64,000 bases of DNA from Gnomoniopsis sp. IMI 355080 (lineage: Eukaryota; Ascomycota; Sordariomycetes; Diaporthales; Gnomoniaceae), in NCBI GenBank assembly GCA_027946555.1, contig JAPEVC010000041.1, forward strand, positions 62,001 to 126,000. Direction: 5' to 3'. The notes beneath the pieces are model-generated. The model saw only the letters and a list, made by a program, of their open reading frames with translations. It was not told where the DNA came from and did no database searches. Shown here in pieces: positions 22,844 through 34,214 of the stretch; the stretch's first letter is position 1; every line of letters starts with the position of its first letter. The position numbers were made by a program, and so were the translations under genes.

Positions 22844-24664
22844 CTACTTGGGAATGATGTGCTCCTCAGCGGAAACTCCGGCTCTCCAGTGGTACTTTGA
22901 TGCCACATGTTCGTCCAAAGGCGTTTTCTGGCCTTGGGACCCGTAGAAGTTCTCACGATAAGTGCCCCCTTCAACCTGATAACCCTCCCAGAACATGCCT
23001 CTTGCTTTCAACTCTGGCAACAGAAGATCGATGATGTCTTTGAATGATCCGGGAAACAGTGCATATGCCTGTAACAAGTTTTTCGTCATGAGTGTCTCAT
23101 CCACCAATCGATCATGGCATGATGAACTTACAAAATTGAATCCATCAACGTCTGCCTCATCTACCCACAGCTGCAGTCCATCGGCCACTTGAGACGGCGT
23201 TCCAACGAGAATGGGTCCGTTACCACCTATGGCGACATGCTCAGCGACGGTATGTTTGGTCCACTTCGAGTTCTTTGGTGAGAACTTGGCGTAGCCTTCA
23301 ACGGTTGAGCTGGGCATAATGAAACAAGATTAGCGACCTCGCCATCAATTCAACCCTGAAAGGAAAGGAACACCATGATTACCGGACAGCATTGCTCTCG
23401 ACCTGACGCAATTCTTCATCGTCACCATACTTGCTCAAGTCCATTCCGGTCCATCCAGCAAACAATGCTAGCGCACCCTCGTGAGAAGCATACTGCCTAT
23501 AGTCTTGCAGCTTCGCTTGAGCTTCCTCTTCTGTTCTACCTAGTATCGGAGTAACAAGCGCAAGCACTTTGATATTGTTTGGATCTCTCCCATATTGCTC
23601 GCGCGCGAGCTGTCGGACTTCTGCAACACTCTTTGCGCACACTTGGGGGCTATGGGCTGATAGGAAGATCGCTTCAGCGTGCTGAGCCGCAAATATCTTC
23701 CCGGCCTTCGAAGTTCCCGCTTGTAGAAGCATCGGTGTTCGCTGAGGACTCGGTTGCACGATGTGCGGTCCGGGGACATCGAAGAATCTACCCTGGTGGT
23801 CGATCCTCCGTACGAGTGTCGGATCCGTGTATATCCCTTTTTCGCGGTTGAGTTGCACGGCATCATCCCGCCAGGAAGATTGAAATAGCTTATACATCAC
23901 GGTCATGTACTCTTCTGCCTGGGCGTAGCGATCATCGTGCTGAGGCTGCTCCTTGCGACCCATGTTACGTGCAGCAGAGTCCAAATAACTCGTAACAATG
24001 TTCCACCCGAGACTGGCAAATCACAGGGTATTCAGTTGTTGAGACATAAACCAGGGAGTGCGAACACTTACCGGCCTTTTGTTAGATGATCGAGAGTGGA
24101 GAGCCTCCTGGCCAGATGATAGGGTTCCTCATACGTGGTAGAGGCTGTGACACCGAAGCCGATGTTCTTCGTTGCCGCGGCCATGGCCGACACCACAGCA
24201 AGTGGTTCATTAACCGGCCCTATTTTACATCTCAGCGATGATTTTGCTACCAATACCCATGTTGAGAGGTTCAAAAGGTAGACAACTGGAATCTACAGAA
24301 GGCTTCACCTCCGTCGGGGAAGGGCTGTGCAGCACTAACATTGTGCTCCAGTCACAATAGCAGGGTCTAACGATTGCTTATAGACATCGTAGCCACCTAG
24401 TACATCCGCAATGAATATACCATGAAAGCTCGCCTTCTCCAGCATGGTTGCCAATTCCACCCAGTGATCAATGTCGGTGAAACGCCAAGAGCGATCTTCT
24501 GGATGTCTCCAGAGACCCGGTGACTGATGCCCGCTGCCTATACTTTCATCAGCTATCTGATTGTGTCAGGGACACTGACAAGCCAAACAAAACTCACACA
24601 TTTCAACGAAAGCATTCACAATGAGCTTTTTCTTCCCACCGACCTTGCCATTTTGTTCGGTCAT
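22844..24664 (-). CDS. FMN-dependent monooxygenase, NtaA/SnaA/DszA type (luciferase-like)
   Basis: Flavin-dependent two-component monooxygenase of about 481 aa. Exons are 24598-24664, 24340-24537, 24072-24219, 23383-24012, 23132-23309 and 22844-23068, all in phase. Family marks: KKLIVNAF at the start, then a CSGHQSPGLW segment, FHGIFIADVLG, a LGWNIVTS motif followed by SAARNMG, then LLQAGTSKAGKIFAAQHAEA and GTPSQVADGLQLW. The members oxidise nitrilotriacetate, dibenzothiophene sulfone or related substrates using reduced FMN supplied by a separate flavin reductase. No flavin reductase gene is seen in the window, so reductant would come from elsewhere. It is divergent from the MDR reductase. 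The last intron (63 nt) is a multiple of three without stops, so retention would still give an open frame. Confidence 0.9.
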
Positions 24665-25658
24665 CTTGACACAAATCGGGCAGTCTAGCCAGCCAAATCC
24701 TATCTCACAGCAAGATGGTACGTTTGGTTGCGAGCAGCGCCTTTCTTGACTCTAAAGATGAACAATTCAAGACAACATACACCTCGAAAGCAGCATTTAG
24801 TAGGACACCAATCTGCCCGGCGTGGAATTCGGAAATGTCGTCGGCCGGAAAATTAAAAGTTCCTTTGTAACTTGTCATTCGCCCATGGCCGTTGTGACAT
24901 TGGCAGCCAAGAAGGTTTTCCTGGTAAGCGGATAATTGCGCCATATCAGCGCAAATGATGTGCCGAATCGACTTGGTGTTCACATCTATGCTGCAGCCTT
25001 CGCCCATCGAACCGGCTCTTCCTGTCAATCCGGGACACCAAAAGTCTGGGACATGTGTGCCTACGGCCCCCGTTCCCCACTCTATAGATTTTGTGCATGT
25101 CAGGTCGATCTCCGGCAATAACCTGTTAGCTTGAGGCCGTACGCAAGCGCATCGGCACAGCCCACACGCGAGCCCTGTACACAGTAAGTCGAAAGTTTTC
25201 CAGGTCTGGGAGCTTGCGGAGAGGCGTGGGGGCTTGAGATTAAATAAGCGATGATGAATATCCAGCCTCGAAGGCGCCATAGTCGCTGATGCGTTTCGGA
25301 ACTTTGCGTCAACCATTATCGGCGGTGGTCCCGCGCCGTCTTCGGGCAAGATTGTTTATCTCGGAGCAACTGGATGCGATGATCTGTAATCACAGTCGGG
25401 CAAGATTATCTACTTACAATCAGTATCAAAGGGCAAGATTGCTACGTCTTGTATTTGCTCAAGGAGGCGGCATTCCATCCAATCATCGTCGTCTTGCTTT
25501 CTCTGTTACCTGCTTTTTTAGCTGATCAGAAAGTCAATTCAACTATGGATGGTTGGTCACTGTTTCGCAAGTTTTCGAGCCGAGTTCAGAAGCGCAGAAG
25601 CAAAGCACCCGCCACTCACTCCGTTAGAGTCCAACCTCGTGTCGTGAGCGCGCCGACC
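24665..25658. other. Divergent intergenic region with one doubtful ORF
   Basis: About 1 kb between the FMN monooxygenase and MDR genes. A 214-codon minus-strand ORF (24705-25349) is Cys-rich and resembles no family. With no introns or domain signs it is probably chance. Confidence 0.4.
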
Positions 25659-27022
25659 ATGACTTCGTCTCAGCCTGTGCCCGAGACACAGTCAGTTCTC
25701 CTTCTTTACGGACCAAAGCAGCCCTATCAAGTGGTAGAAAACTACCCTGTCCCAAAGCTCGAAAATGAAGCGGAAGTCCTAGTCAAGACAAGCGCCATAG
25801 GGCTTAACCCCATAGACTGGAAGGCTCCCGATTACAATTTTGCCATCCCGGAACTTCCTTATCTCTCTGGTAGAGAGAGCTCAGGGGATGTCTGCCAAGT
25901 CTTCGATACCTCCTCACGGTTGAAGATTGGCGATAGGGTAAGACTTCCCCTGGTGATCCTCCTGCAACAGCGTAGTAAGATACTCATTGTCATTAGGTCA
26001 TCGCTATATCTACAGATTACCGCGATCCTCGGAAGGCAGCGTACCAGGAGTTTGTCGTCACTTTTGACTTCAACGCAGTCCGCTTACCCGCTCAAATCTC
26101 TTATGAAGAAGGCTCAACTTTAGGAGTTGCCTTTGTGGCAGCTTCACTCGCTTTGGGGATATGCATGGGCGTCGACTTCAGCGATGTATTGGATGGGCCC
26201 GACCTTTTGAAAATCGTCAAGGAGGTTGACCCTGAGTCAATACCTCAGGATGTTCGAGCGGAGTCTTTGAATGGAATTGCGGAAGAAGAGCGTGCAAGGC
26301 GTGGTGACTGGCTTGCGATCTGGGGTGGTATGTTGTATTTTTTCGGGCCCTTCACCTGGCATCGCGAAGAGAACTTCGTCTGACTAGCAAACTCAACGGC
26401 TAATTGATCATCAACAGGCTCAGCAACTTCTGCGAATTTAACTGTCCAGCTGGCTCGGCTTGCAGGATTGAAGGTTGCAACCGTGGTGGATAGCGCCAGA
26501 CACGGCTTACGGATATCGAATCACAAGTTCATCCGTCCGGACTTGCTGGTTGACAGCCACAATCCTCAGAGAGCCATCGAAATTCTCCAGTCAAACGTCG
26601 GGGAAGAGGTACGGTTTGGAATCGACACGATGGGCAAGGAAACGGCTAGTAACCTCTTGGATGCCCTAACCAAAAGTCGCTCGTCATCGACAGACGCGCA
26701 ACCCCCTTCGCCTCCTGCTACACCGCGCACATCTCCATCTCGCTCGAGTCATCTCATTGGTTTGACCGGATTACCCAAGAATACTTCATCTGAGGCGGCT
26801 GTGATGCATTCAGTACCTATCAAGCTATTCCACGAGGTCCCTGCCGTTGGCCGGGCTCTTGTCACATGGCTTGAGCGCCTGCTCGAGCAAGGCCTTGTAT
26901 CACCACCCGAAATTATTGACATTGAAGAGGGTCTTGAAAACGTAAACACCGGTCTTGACAGGATGAGACGGGGAGAAATTAGGGGTGGGAAGCTGATTGT
27001 TAGACTATCTGAAGAGCAATAG
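25659..27022 (+). CDS. Medium-chain dehydrogenase/reductase (zinc-independent, enoyl-reductase-like)
   Basis: About 404 aa from exons 25659-25937, 25997-26327 and 26418-27022. The GroES-like half shows VLVKTSAIGLNPIDWK and LPYLSGRESSGDV, and the cofactor half begins with the split loop WGG-SATSANLTVQLA. This is the set-up of ToxD/LovC-like fungal reductases that lack the catalytic zinc ligands and reduce enoyl or quinone substrates with NADPH. A low-complexity Ser/Pro/Thr insert (about residues 290-310) interrupts the C-terminal half. The frame stays open upstream to Met at 25545, adding 38 residues rich in Arg, Lys and Ser that could be a mitochondrial presequence; I prefer 25659 because the conserved fold starts soon after. 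It runs divergent from the FMN monooxygenase. Confidence 0.85.
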
Positions 27023-27697
27023 AATAGACATTGAAGATTCATTTTGCCTATGTACATACATAGACCACAAAACAAAAATCAAATCGAGGGCTAACGTGTA
27101 ATCACTGTCCTACGCTGCAAGAACGGATGCTGGGTTTTCTCTTGCAAAAATCCTTTTCAAGACAAATATCTCATAGCTTCGATGGGTACCTAATTTTAAA
27201 TCAACGCATTTCTTTCGTAATACCCACCTGAGTTAGGCGTTACCACTCGATCAGGGTCCCCTTGGGGAGAGCTGCGTTGATGAGGGCACAACATGAGCAC
27301 ATAAAACCAAAGAGCTGGTCAGGATTGCCAATTTTGCGCTCGACTCCTGATCAATAACTAGGTTCTATAATCAGTGAGTAATCCTTGAAGACTGTATTCG
27401 TAACAGTTTTGGAATGGGCTTCAAATAAGGTGCCCAAATATTGAAATCGATTGTTACCTTGCCAGCCATATGTGACCTCGGCAAAGACAATCTTCATGAG
27501 TCTTCCTTTGGTCTATATATACCTGCCATAATCTTCTGAGGTATTGGCTGTACCTTTCTCTACAAGTTCCTAGGTAAGGTCTGAAGTGGTGCGCAAGTCG
27601 ATGTCCCGTGGCTTGGGGCACCCCACCCCCGAACCTCATCCATCTGTTGACGCGTTCCCACGATATGTCATGTCCAAGTCCTGAGTTCTGCCCCAGT
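27023..27697. other. Convergent intergenic region, no gene seen
   Basis: Between the 3' ends of the MDR and transporter genes. No coding signs. Confidence 0.5.
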
Positions 27698-29706
27698 CTA
27701 CTTTAAATCTTCTACTATATAGTCTCCGGACGCGGGCTCAGCTGGTGAAGAGGTGGCTTCAACCGAATTGTCGGCGTCAGTTCCAAAATGTCTTATGACA
27801 AGCCATGCGGGAAGTATAGCAACCGCCCAAAGACCGAAGTTCATGTAGATACCACCATGTTGCGCGAACACCGTGAGTGATTCAAGACCATAGCTCAAGG
27901 CTTGCCAAGCACTCTCAGTACCGCGCAAGAGCCCAGAGTATCGAATGACCAGTGCCTCGTCCGACCCGGCAAGGTTCTGTACAACGAAATAACTGAGGTA
28001 ATGCGTGTGTCAGCGGTGCTATCAAAAGGGCGTTGTGGTGGACCAAACTAGGTAAGTATCATGATAGCCTGTGTGCAAGAGGTACCGGCATAATACTCAC
28101 AGGTAAAGGTAGTTCAACTGAAATCCAATGGTGAGGAAAATGAAGACCCCAAATCCTCGTCCGAATCCTTCATCTGCCCAGTCAAGCGTAGGCTGTGTTC
28201 TACTGTATTCGGTAACAATGACTGTAGCCCAAGTCCAGAACGCTCCCTGAAGAGTGAGGATCACAGCAAACCCGTACCGGGTACGAGTCTTCAAGGGAAT
28301 ATTCACTCTATCAATCCAATACTACAAGTTGGCAATAATGAGTCAACAAAGATGATGACGCGATTAGTATTATGGTACAACTTACACCTAGCATATTTCC
28401 GGAAATTACGGCTGCAATCCCTCCAAGGAAACTGCCCAAAGCTCTTGCTCTAACGCTGAACCAGACTGACACGACAATATTTAGCAGAGAAATCCCAGAC
28501 TGATTTCGGCTTTTCGATACTTACGAGAAAGATAGGTGAAGAACACGGCCTCTGAGAAGACTGCTTGTCCGATAAGAGGGACAAGTAGAAGGAATTTCTT
28601 TGTGCAGAAGAGTTTCGCAGTAGCCTTCAGCTCATACAAAGGGTGTTGCAAAATTTCGAGAGCGACCTGACCAACTTATGTGAGCAATCTTTCGAAGCCA
28701 ATTCCAAGACCTATGGAATATCTTACTTTTTTGCCGTCTTTCCTCTGAACTTTGGAGGGTGGCGTGAGCAACATGCCAACAAGTGGACCAGCTGCTTGAA
28801 TTGCAATAAACAGGATGTAAACGGTATAAGACACCGAACCAGCCTCGTTGTTGTTTCTAGTAAAGTTAGAGCACTTGTCGTTGGCCTAGTCCAGGGACTT
28901 GGCATTTCAGGGTGCGTTGGTCACTCACGCGTTGAGACCAATATTGACTGCTCCACCAAGGATTTGTCCAGACAGTCGATATGTCAACCAATATCCCAGG
29001 GCCTTTCCTTTGTTCCAAGGTTCAGGATAAGCGATACAAAGCGCTGCTTCAGCCCTGCGTCCTCGTATCAATTCAATGTACCTGAACCCGCAGAGAGACA
29101 AACAGTGCGGAAACTTACATCCAGAACACTCCGGCTGAAATTCCGCAAAGAGCGGCGCCGAAAAGCGTAAGCCACTGTAAGCCATATCTGCTATTTGTAT
29201 ATAACCCTGCTGCATATGGAGCGTATCCAATACTACGGCATTAGAGTCAGCATTATGTGCAGCCTATAGGCCAGACAAGTACACCACCAGACCAATTCTC
29301 ATGGAGACCATACTCACGTGCCGAATATGAGAGCTCCCTTGATTCCTATATAGTGGACCAAAGTACTCGAGAAGAAGCATGAAAGAACCATCAAGCAAAA
29401 GGTGAGCGCATTTGCTGAGTTTGTAAGGTGCGGACTAGCTGTGCCTCCTGCACCTAGCGAGTTCATCGCAGACCATATTCCTGGGGCCGCGAAATTGCAT
29501 AGGCCAAGTATGGTGATGTTGTAAAATGTCGAACGATACCACTTGACGGAGACGTGGGCTGCGCAGACGTTCGGATTAGTGGAAGTTCAAGGGGAAGATC
29601 TCAACAACCGTTCGAAATTTTCAGCTAACGCACCTGGAGATTGACCTTCCTGGGACTCGTTGGTGCTAGCTATCTCAGGCTCCTGGCCTTTCGTCGCTGT
29701 TGCCAT
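27698..29706 (-). CDS. UNC93-like major facilitator (DUF895-type) membrane protein
   Basis: Polytopic transporter of about 450-470 aa in about nine exons. Resolved exons are 29634-29706, 29318-29558, 29119-29232 and 28929-29054; others lie near 28728-28859, 28524-28664, 28387-28465, 28097-28310 and 27698-27995. Joined pieces give the conserved run of this fungal family: WYRSTFYNITILGLCNF, APGIWSAMNSLGAGG, ANALTFCLMVLSC, GYAPYAAGLY, then EPWNKGKALGYWLTYRLSGQ. It likely exports or imports a small molecule at a membrane; the family has members inside fungal secondary-metabolite clusters. The cytosolic N-terminus is rich in Glu, Ser and Gln. It is the only transporter in the block, so it is the candidate for substrate uptake or product export. 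Exon limits in the C-terminal half are approximate. Confidence 0.82.
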
Positions 29707-30580
29707 TTTGTCTTTTGATAGTATGAAGAAGCAGGTAATTAGGCGATTTGCTTCTCTCGACTGAACAGAACAGACTGCAAAGTTAAATTTGGAAAGCTGA
29801 AAACACGTGGGCGTCAATGCAACGATATCAATCGTGTCTGAGGATTATGTGTATCTGAATTGGCTCATACTTCTTCCCCTGGTGCTTACCAGGGAAGTTT
29901 CGCCGCTGGTCCCGGAGACCTGTTCACCTACGGAGGATGCCTGTGTTGAGCTTAGAGCTTGCATACCAACCTGGTCGGTCCCTGAGGCCCAGACTCGTCA
30001 TTTCGAAATCGCAGTCAATTCGCTTGGCGGTCTGGATGAGGCAATCATCAAGCATATTGCAACACTGCCCAGTGCCGGGACGGCAAAGCACGCCATCCGT
30101 GGGGGCGAGCATGGCATCAAACACAGCTGAATTATAGTCTCCACACTGCGCAGTAGGCTGAGACGGCGCTAATGAAAGATTTACAAACATCGGCAGTAGT
30201 TTGGATATACTGCGTAGGTGGAAATAATTGACAAAAGCTTGATTCAGGTCATAACCCAGGGACTGCGTGAGGCTGACGCTACGAATACCTATAAGACTGT
30301 TGATCTTCGAGTAATGCGATGCAAAGTGGTATACTTCTAGCAGGAAAAGGTTTGGACTATCTCGCGCACAGATTCTTCCACCGAGACCATGTTGGCCGGA
30401 GTCTTGTTGGGCAGAGTGTGTATTTGTCGAGGTACCTACTGCGAGCCAAGCCAAAGGAGATTGTCCGTTCCGTATTTGCCATACGTTTTGTTCTTCTCTT
30501 TATTTGCTCTGTTTCTTTTGATATATTGCTTGAATTATATTATCTCGTAGATTGAATTCTATCTCGTAGACTTTGTTCAT
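29707..30580. other. Intergenic, one doubtful ORF
   Basis: 874 bp between two minus-strand genes. A 176-codon minus-strand ORF (29924-30454) has no recognisable domain and no better start context; treated as chance. Must contain the transporter promoter. Confidence 0.4.
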
Positions 30581-32712
30581 CTATGGCAGGCGCCACCAAC
30601 TTTCGTGAAGAGACTTGATATCCAAATTCTCAGGCAGGTCAAGATAGCTCGTCAAGTCCGACTTGTCGTCTTGCTCAGCTCGAGTTCCCCCATTACCAAA
30701 ATACCATAAAAACCTGTTCCCCCGACTCTCCTTTAAATATTCGTAGTCCCAGTCCTCCCACCTAGGCTCACGCCTGACTGTGGTGACATGAAGCGAGCTG
30801 CCCGGCCATAAGCCGTGAATGCGAGCACCAGGCCGTCCACCATTATACCACGAGCTGCATCCATCTGCAAGAACAGTCCTCGAGAAGAAAGCATCCGAGT
30901 ATTCCACAAAGTCATCGGCAGCCTCTTTCTTTGGAACAATGCTCTTGATTCCTTCGCGAGACACCTTGCGAAGAAGTTTCGCATAATATGTCACCTGAGC
31001 TTCTACGCTATGCGGGACCGTGCCGCTTGGCCCTGTACCGTGTGGCCCGTGGATGAATAAGAGGTTGGGAAATCCGGGCGTGGCTGCTCCCAAGTAAGTG
31101 TATGGGAATCCATGCTCGCCGTCGGGAGCCCATACACGTGAGAGCTCTTTGCCATTGGCTTGGATCGCAAACGGCGGAATCATGTCGCCATTCGCCCCAG
31201 TAGCTGTGAAGACAGCATCGACTTCGCGATGTTTTCCATCCACAGTCTCGATTCCAGTGGCGGTGAAACGTTTGATGGTTTGTCGGATGTAGTCGACGTT
31301 GTCCTCCTGTAGAGCTTCGAGATAACCGGGACCTGGAGTCAGGCGTCTGCAATTTGGCGAGAAGTCTGGTATCAAGCTGTCCAGAAGCTCCGGTTTCTTG
31401 GAGAGTCGTGCGCGCATGGTCTCTTCAAAGAACTTCCTCACGTTATCGTTGGCCGGTCCTTTCAGGAATGTGGCGAACTTTCTCCAGCTACTCAGCCGTG
31501 GTCAGTCAAATCTGTGTTATAGCTTCAGGAAAAGGCTTTCAGACCACCTGGGCACTCTGAGGATAAAGAATAAGCAGAACAAGACATACTACTTGTCTTC
31601 CATGACCTTCCTGAAGGCTAAATACGTTTGAGGGTCTTTAAACGAGGACTTCAAGTCATCCGAAATAGGCTGCGGCTCCAGGGTCCTCTCATCACCTGCC
31701 CAGGATGCAGCTATCCACGTCTTGCTCCTGGCATAATGGTCGAGTCGAGCCACATTGCGTTGAAGGTTGGCTACCAGCTGGATACCACTAGCGCCGTTGC
31801 CAATGACCGCGACTCTCTTCCCTTTGGGATCAAATTCGGGGTCCCAGTGGGAAGCGTGTCGTAGGATACCTCGATATTCCGACATCCCAGGATATTGCGG
31901 CAGCTTCCACGCGTTGAATCTCCCGATGGCCGTGAGCACAAAGTCCACCTTGTCATGGATGACGGCATTCGTGGCAACGTTCGTAATTGAAAGTGACCAG
32001 GCCTCTCCATCCCAAACTGCCTCATCGACTCGATGGTTGAACTTGGCGTATTCATAGACATTGTACTTCTTGGCAACCGACTGCCAATAGTCTCTGATCT
32101 CGGCGCCATGGGCAAACTCGTCGCTCCAGTCAGTCTTTGGAGAGAATGTCGATTGGTAGACATGGGATGGAATGTCACATCGAACGCCTAATGTTATGTA
32201 AGCTTTCTGTCCGAGCAGAAGCCCAAAAACTCTTGCTGCCCTGTGGCGTACCTGGATATACGTTCTCATACCATGTTCCGCCCTTTGCCATGTCAGAGAT
32301 ATAAGCGATCACTTCTGTTTCAATGTCTTGTATCTAGTAAAGCGTGCATTGGGATACAACTCACAAATTCTGGGTTCTTCTCGTAAATCACAAGCTCGAC
32401 TCCCGGCACCTTTGCAGGAAGAAGACATCCACTGATGATGCCCGAGAGCCCTCCTCCAATGACTGCCACGTGAAGTCTTCGTGGCTCATCCAGGAAGCGG
32501 TCGACAAGCTCGACTCGGGACTTTGGGTAAGAGGCTGTTTTTGGAGATCCGTTCGCTGCAGACTTTGTGTCACTGGAATTGACAAGGGTTGGAGAGACTC
32601 CATTGACTTCGCTGACTTTCTCATGCGAAGTATGACCTTTCACATCAGCACTCGCAAGATCAACCATAGCAGATCCGGATGATGGTATATTGTCTGCTGA
32701 TACTGTTGCCAT
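30581..32712 (-). CDS. Baeyer-Villiger monooxygenase (class B flavoprotein)
   Basis: About 627 aa from exons 32365-32712, 32252-32282 (31 nt), 31590-32187 and 30581-31487. Two Rossmann motifs are present: GGGLSG at residues 86-91 and VIGNGASG mid-protein. GGTWYENVYPG, restored by the 31-nt exon, is typical of these enzymes. The Baeyer-Villiger fingerprint FxGxxxHxxxW appears as YRGILRHASHWD, with Tyr for Phe. The enzyme inserts oxygen next to a ketone using NADPH and O2, giving an ester or lactone. The 80-residue N-terminal extension, rich in Ser, Asp, Val and Lys, is of the kind seen in the longer fungal and bacterial type (about 600 aa) acting on bulky cyclic ketones. It closes the oxidative block on the left of the cupin gene. 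The substrate is unknown. Confidence 0.92.
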
Positions 32713-34214
32713 GATGAAATGCTCAAAATGCAATTATAAACCCGCCGAGTCAGCTAGGTTTGGAGGTCGAGCTTCAGACTTCGTGGGTATGTATGTAGCC
32801 TTGCGAGTTCTCGAATACAGTAATCCGAGGGAATCATGTCTGGTACTGTCATTCATACACTATTGAACAATGTATTAGCCAAAACCTTATTTTAATCATA
32901 GTGGACATGTACTATGGCACCTTACATAACTAACACACCCGACAGCAGCCTACCCCACGTTGCCGAGCACGTCACAGAGCACGTCGGAATTCCTTATCAT
33001 AACACCATCTCCGATATCCGCTTTGTTGACTATTCCATACCACCGCATTGGGCAGTTTTGGACAGCCGAGCATAACTCACCAGACCTCGACCGATTGCAA
33101 ATGCAAGTCATTTCGTTTGTCGATGGCTTTTTATAGTAGTCTTGGCCCCACCGGACAACTTCTGTGAAGGAATCCACTGGCTTTGCATGGGACGGCGCAT
33201 TATCCTGTCGACATTACAAACACAAGGGCGTGTCGTTCTCGATGACCGCCAACATATTTCCTCATATTTCCTGGTCAATTAGTCTGAAGGCCCATCATTT
33301 GAGTCTACTTTCCAATGGCCTAGAGATTCGAGAATTCAGTCGTAAGCCTCACTCTGATGCAGCCGTTGGGTACGCGGGGCGATACCTATGCAGATGCGAC
33401 CGAGATCCAAGGTCCTATGGTCGGGTAGTACATTGATCTGACCAATTTATCTTCTAATTGCCCAAGTCGCGCATGGGAATCTGTGTGAGACAACTGGCAT
33501 CTTGTCGCAGCTTATGAAGCGGACACTTGAAATGCACTGGCGGTCGAGCAGCCAGGTTGCGGACGCCGGAGACTGAGCTCATGGCGGTTTTGTAGGAATA
33601 TGCAAGCAGTCTCTACAAGCAATAATTTGCTCCGTTGTCGTCAATTAGCCAGCAGGGAGAAGCACCCTTTCTTTGAATTGCTGCTGCGTAGTCTCGGTTG
33701 GAAGCGTCTTCCTAGTTTCTGCTCGACCAGCACGGCATATATCTTCCACTAGCAGAACCATATTTGGCCCTTGAGACAGTCGACAGAGAAGCCCTGAAGG
33801 CGGCCGAAGTGAATGCTAGGTTGTTACGAATGCATTCCATGTCGCCGTACCTAGGTAGTCGCGCGGCCTCCCTGGTGGACGACCCGAGATAGCGAGGTCA
33901 ACTAAACAGATCAAAGTGGACTCGGACTGTAAAATTGTCTGGGCCCTAAGATCCGCTGCTTTGAATCCGTTTGATTCAGTATCGAAAAGATTTGCGCAAG
34001 GCTTGTGTACGAAGTCGGCACAATGACATCTCAGTTGCAGGATGCCATTGAGCGATCAACGAGAGAGAATGCCTAGAGGCAATGTCTTCGCTGCGATAGG
34101 TGGTCGATTGCGACTGGCAAAGACCACCGAAAGAAAGCCTGATGATGTATACAGCTCCCTCGAGTCCAGGCAAGGGTCACAGCTCCGTTTGGATGGGCCC
34201 TCATGCTCCGGAGC
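32713..34214. other. Intergenic, no gene seen
   Basis: 1.5 kb between the monooxygenase and cupin genes, both minus strand. It includes a TACCTAGGTA palindrome at 33848-33857. Short ORFs on both strands show no domain. Confidence 0.45.

Noticed and set aside
24705..25349. 214-codon minus-strand ORF upstream of the FMN monooxygenase
   Set aside because: No domain, no introns, odd Cys-rich composition, and it lies in a promoter region.
29924..30454. 176-codon minus-strand ORF between the transporter and Baeyer-Villiger genes
   Set aside because: No family resemblance, start context or splice structure; likely chance.
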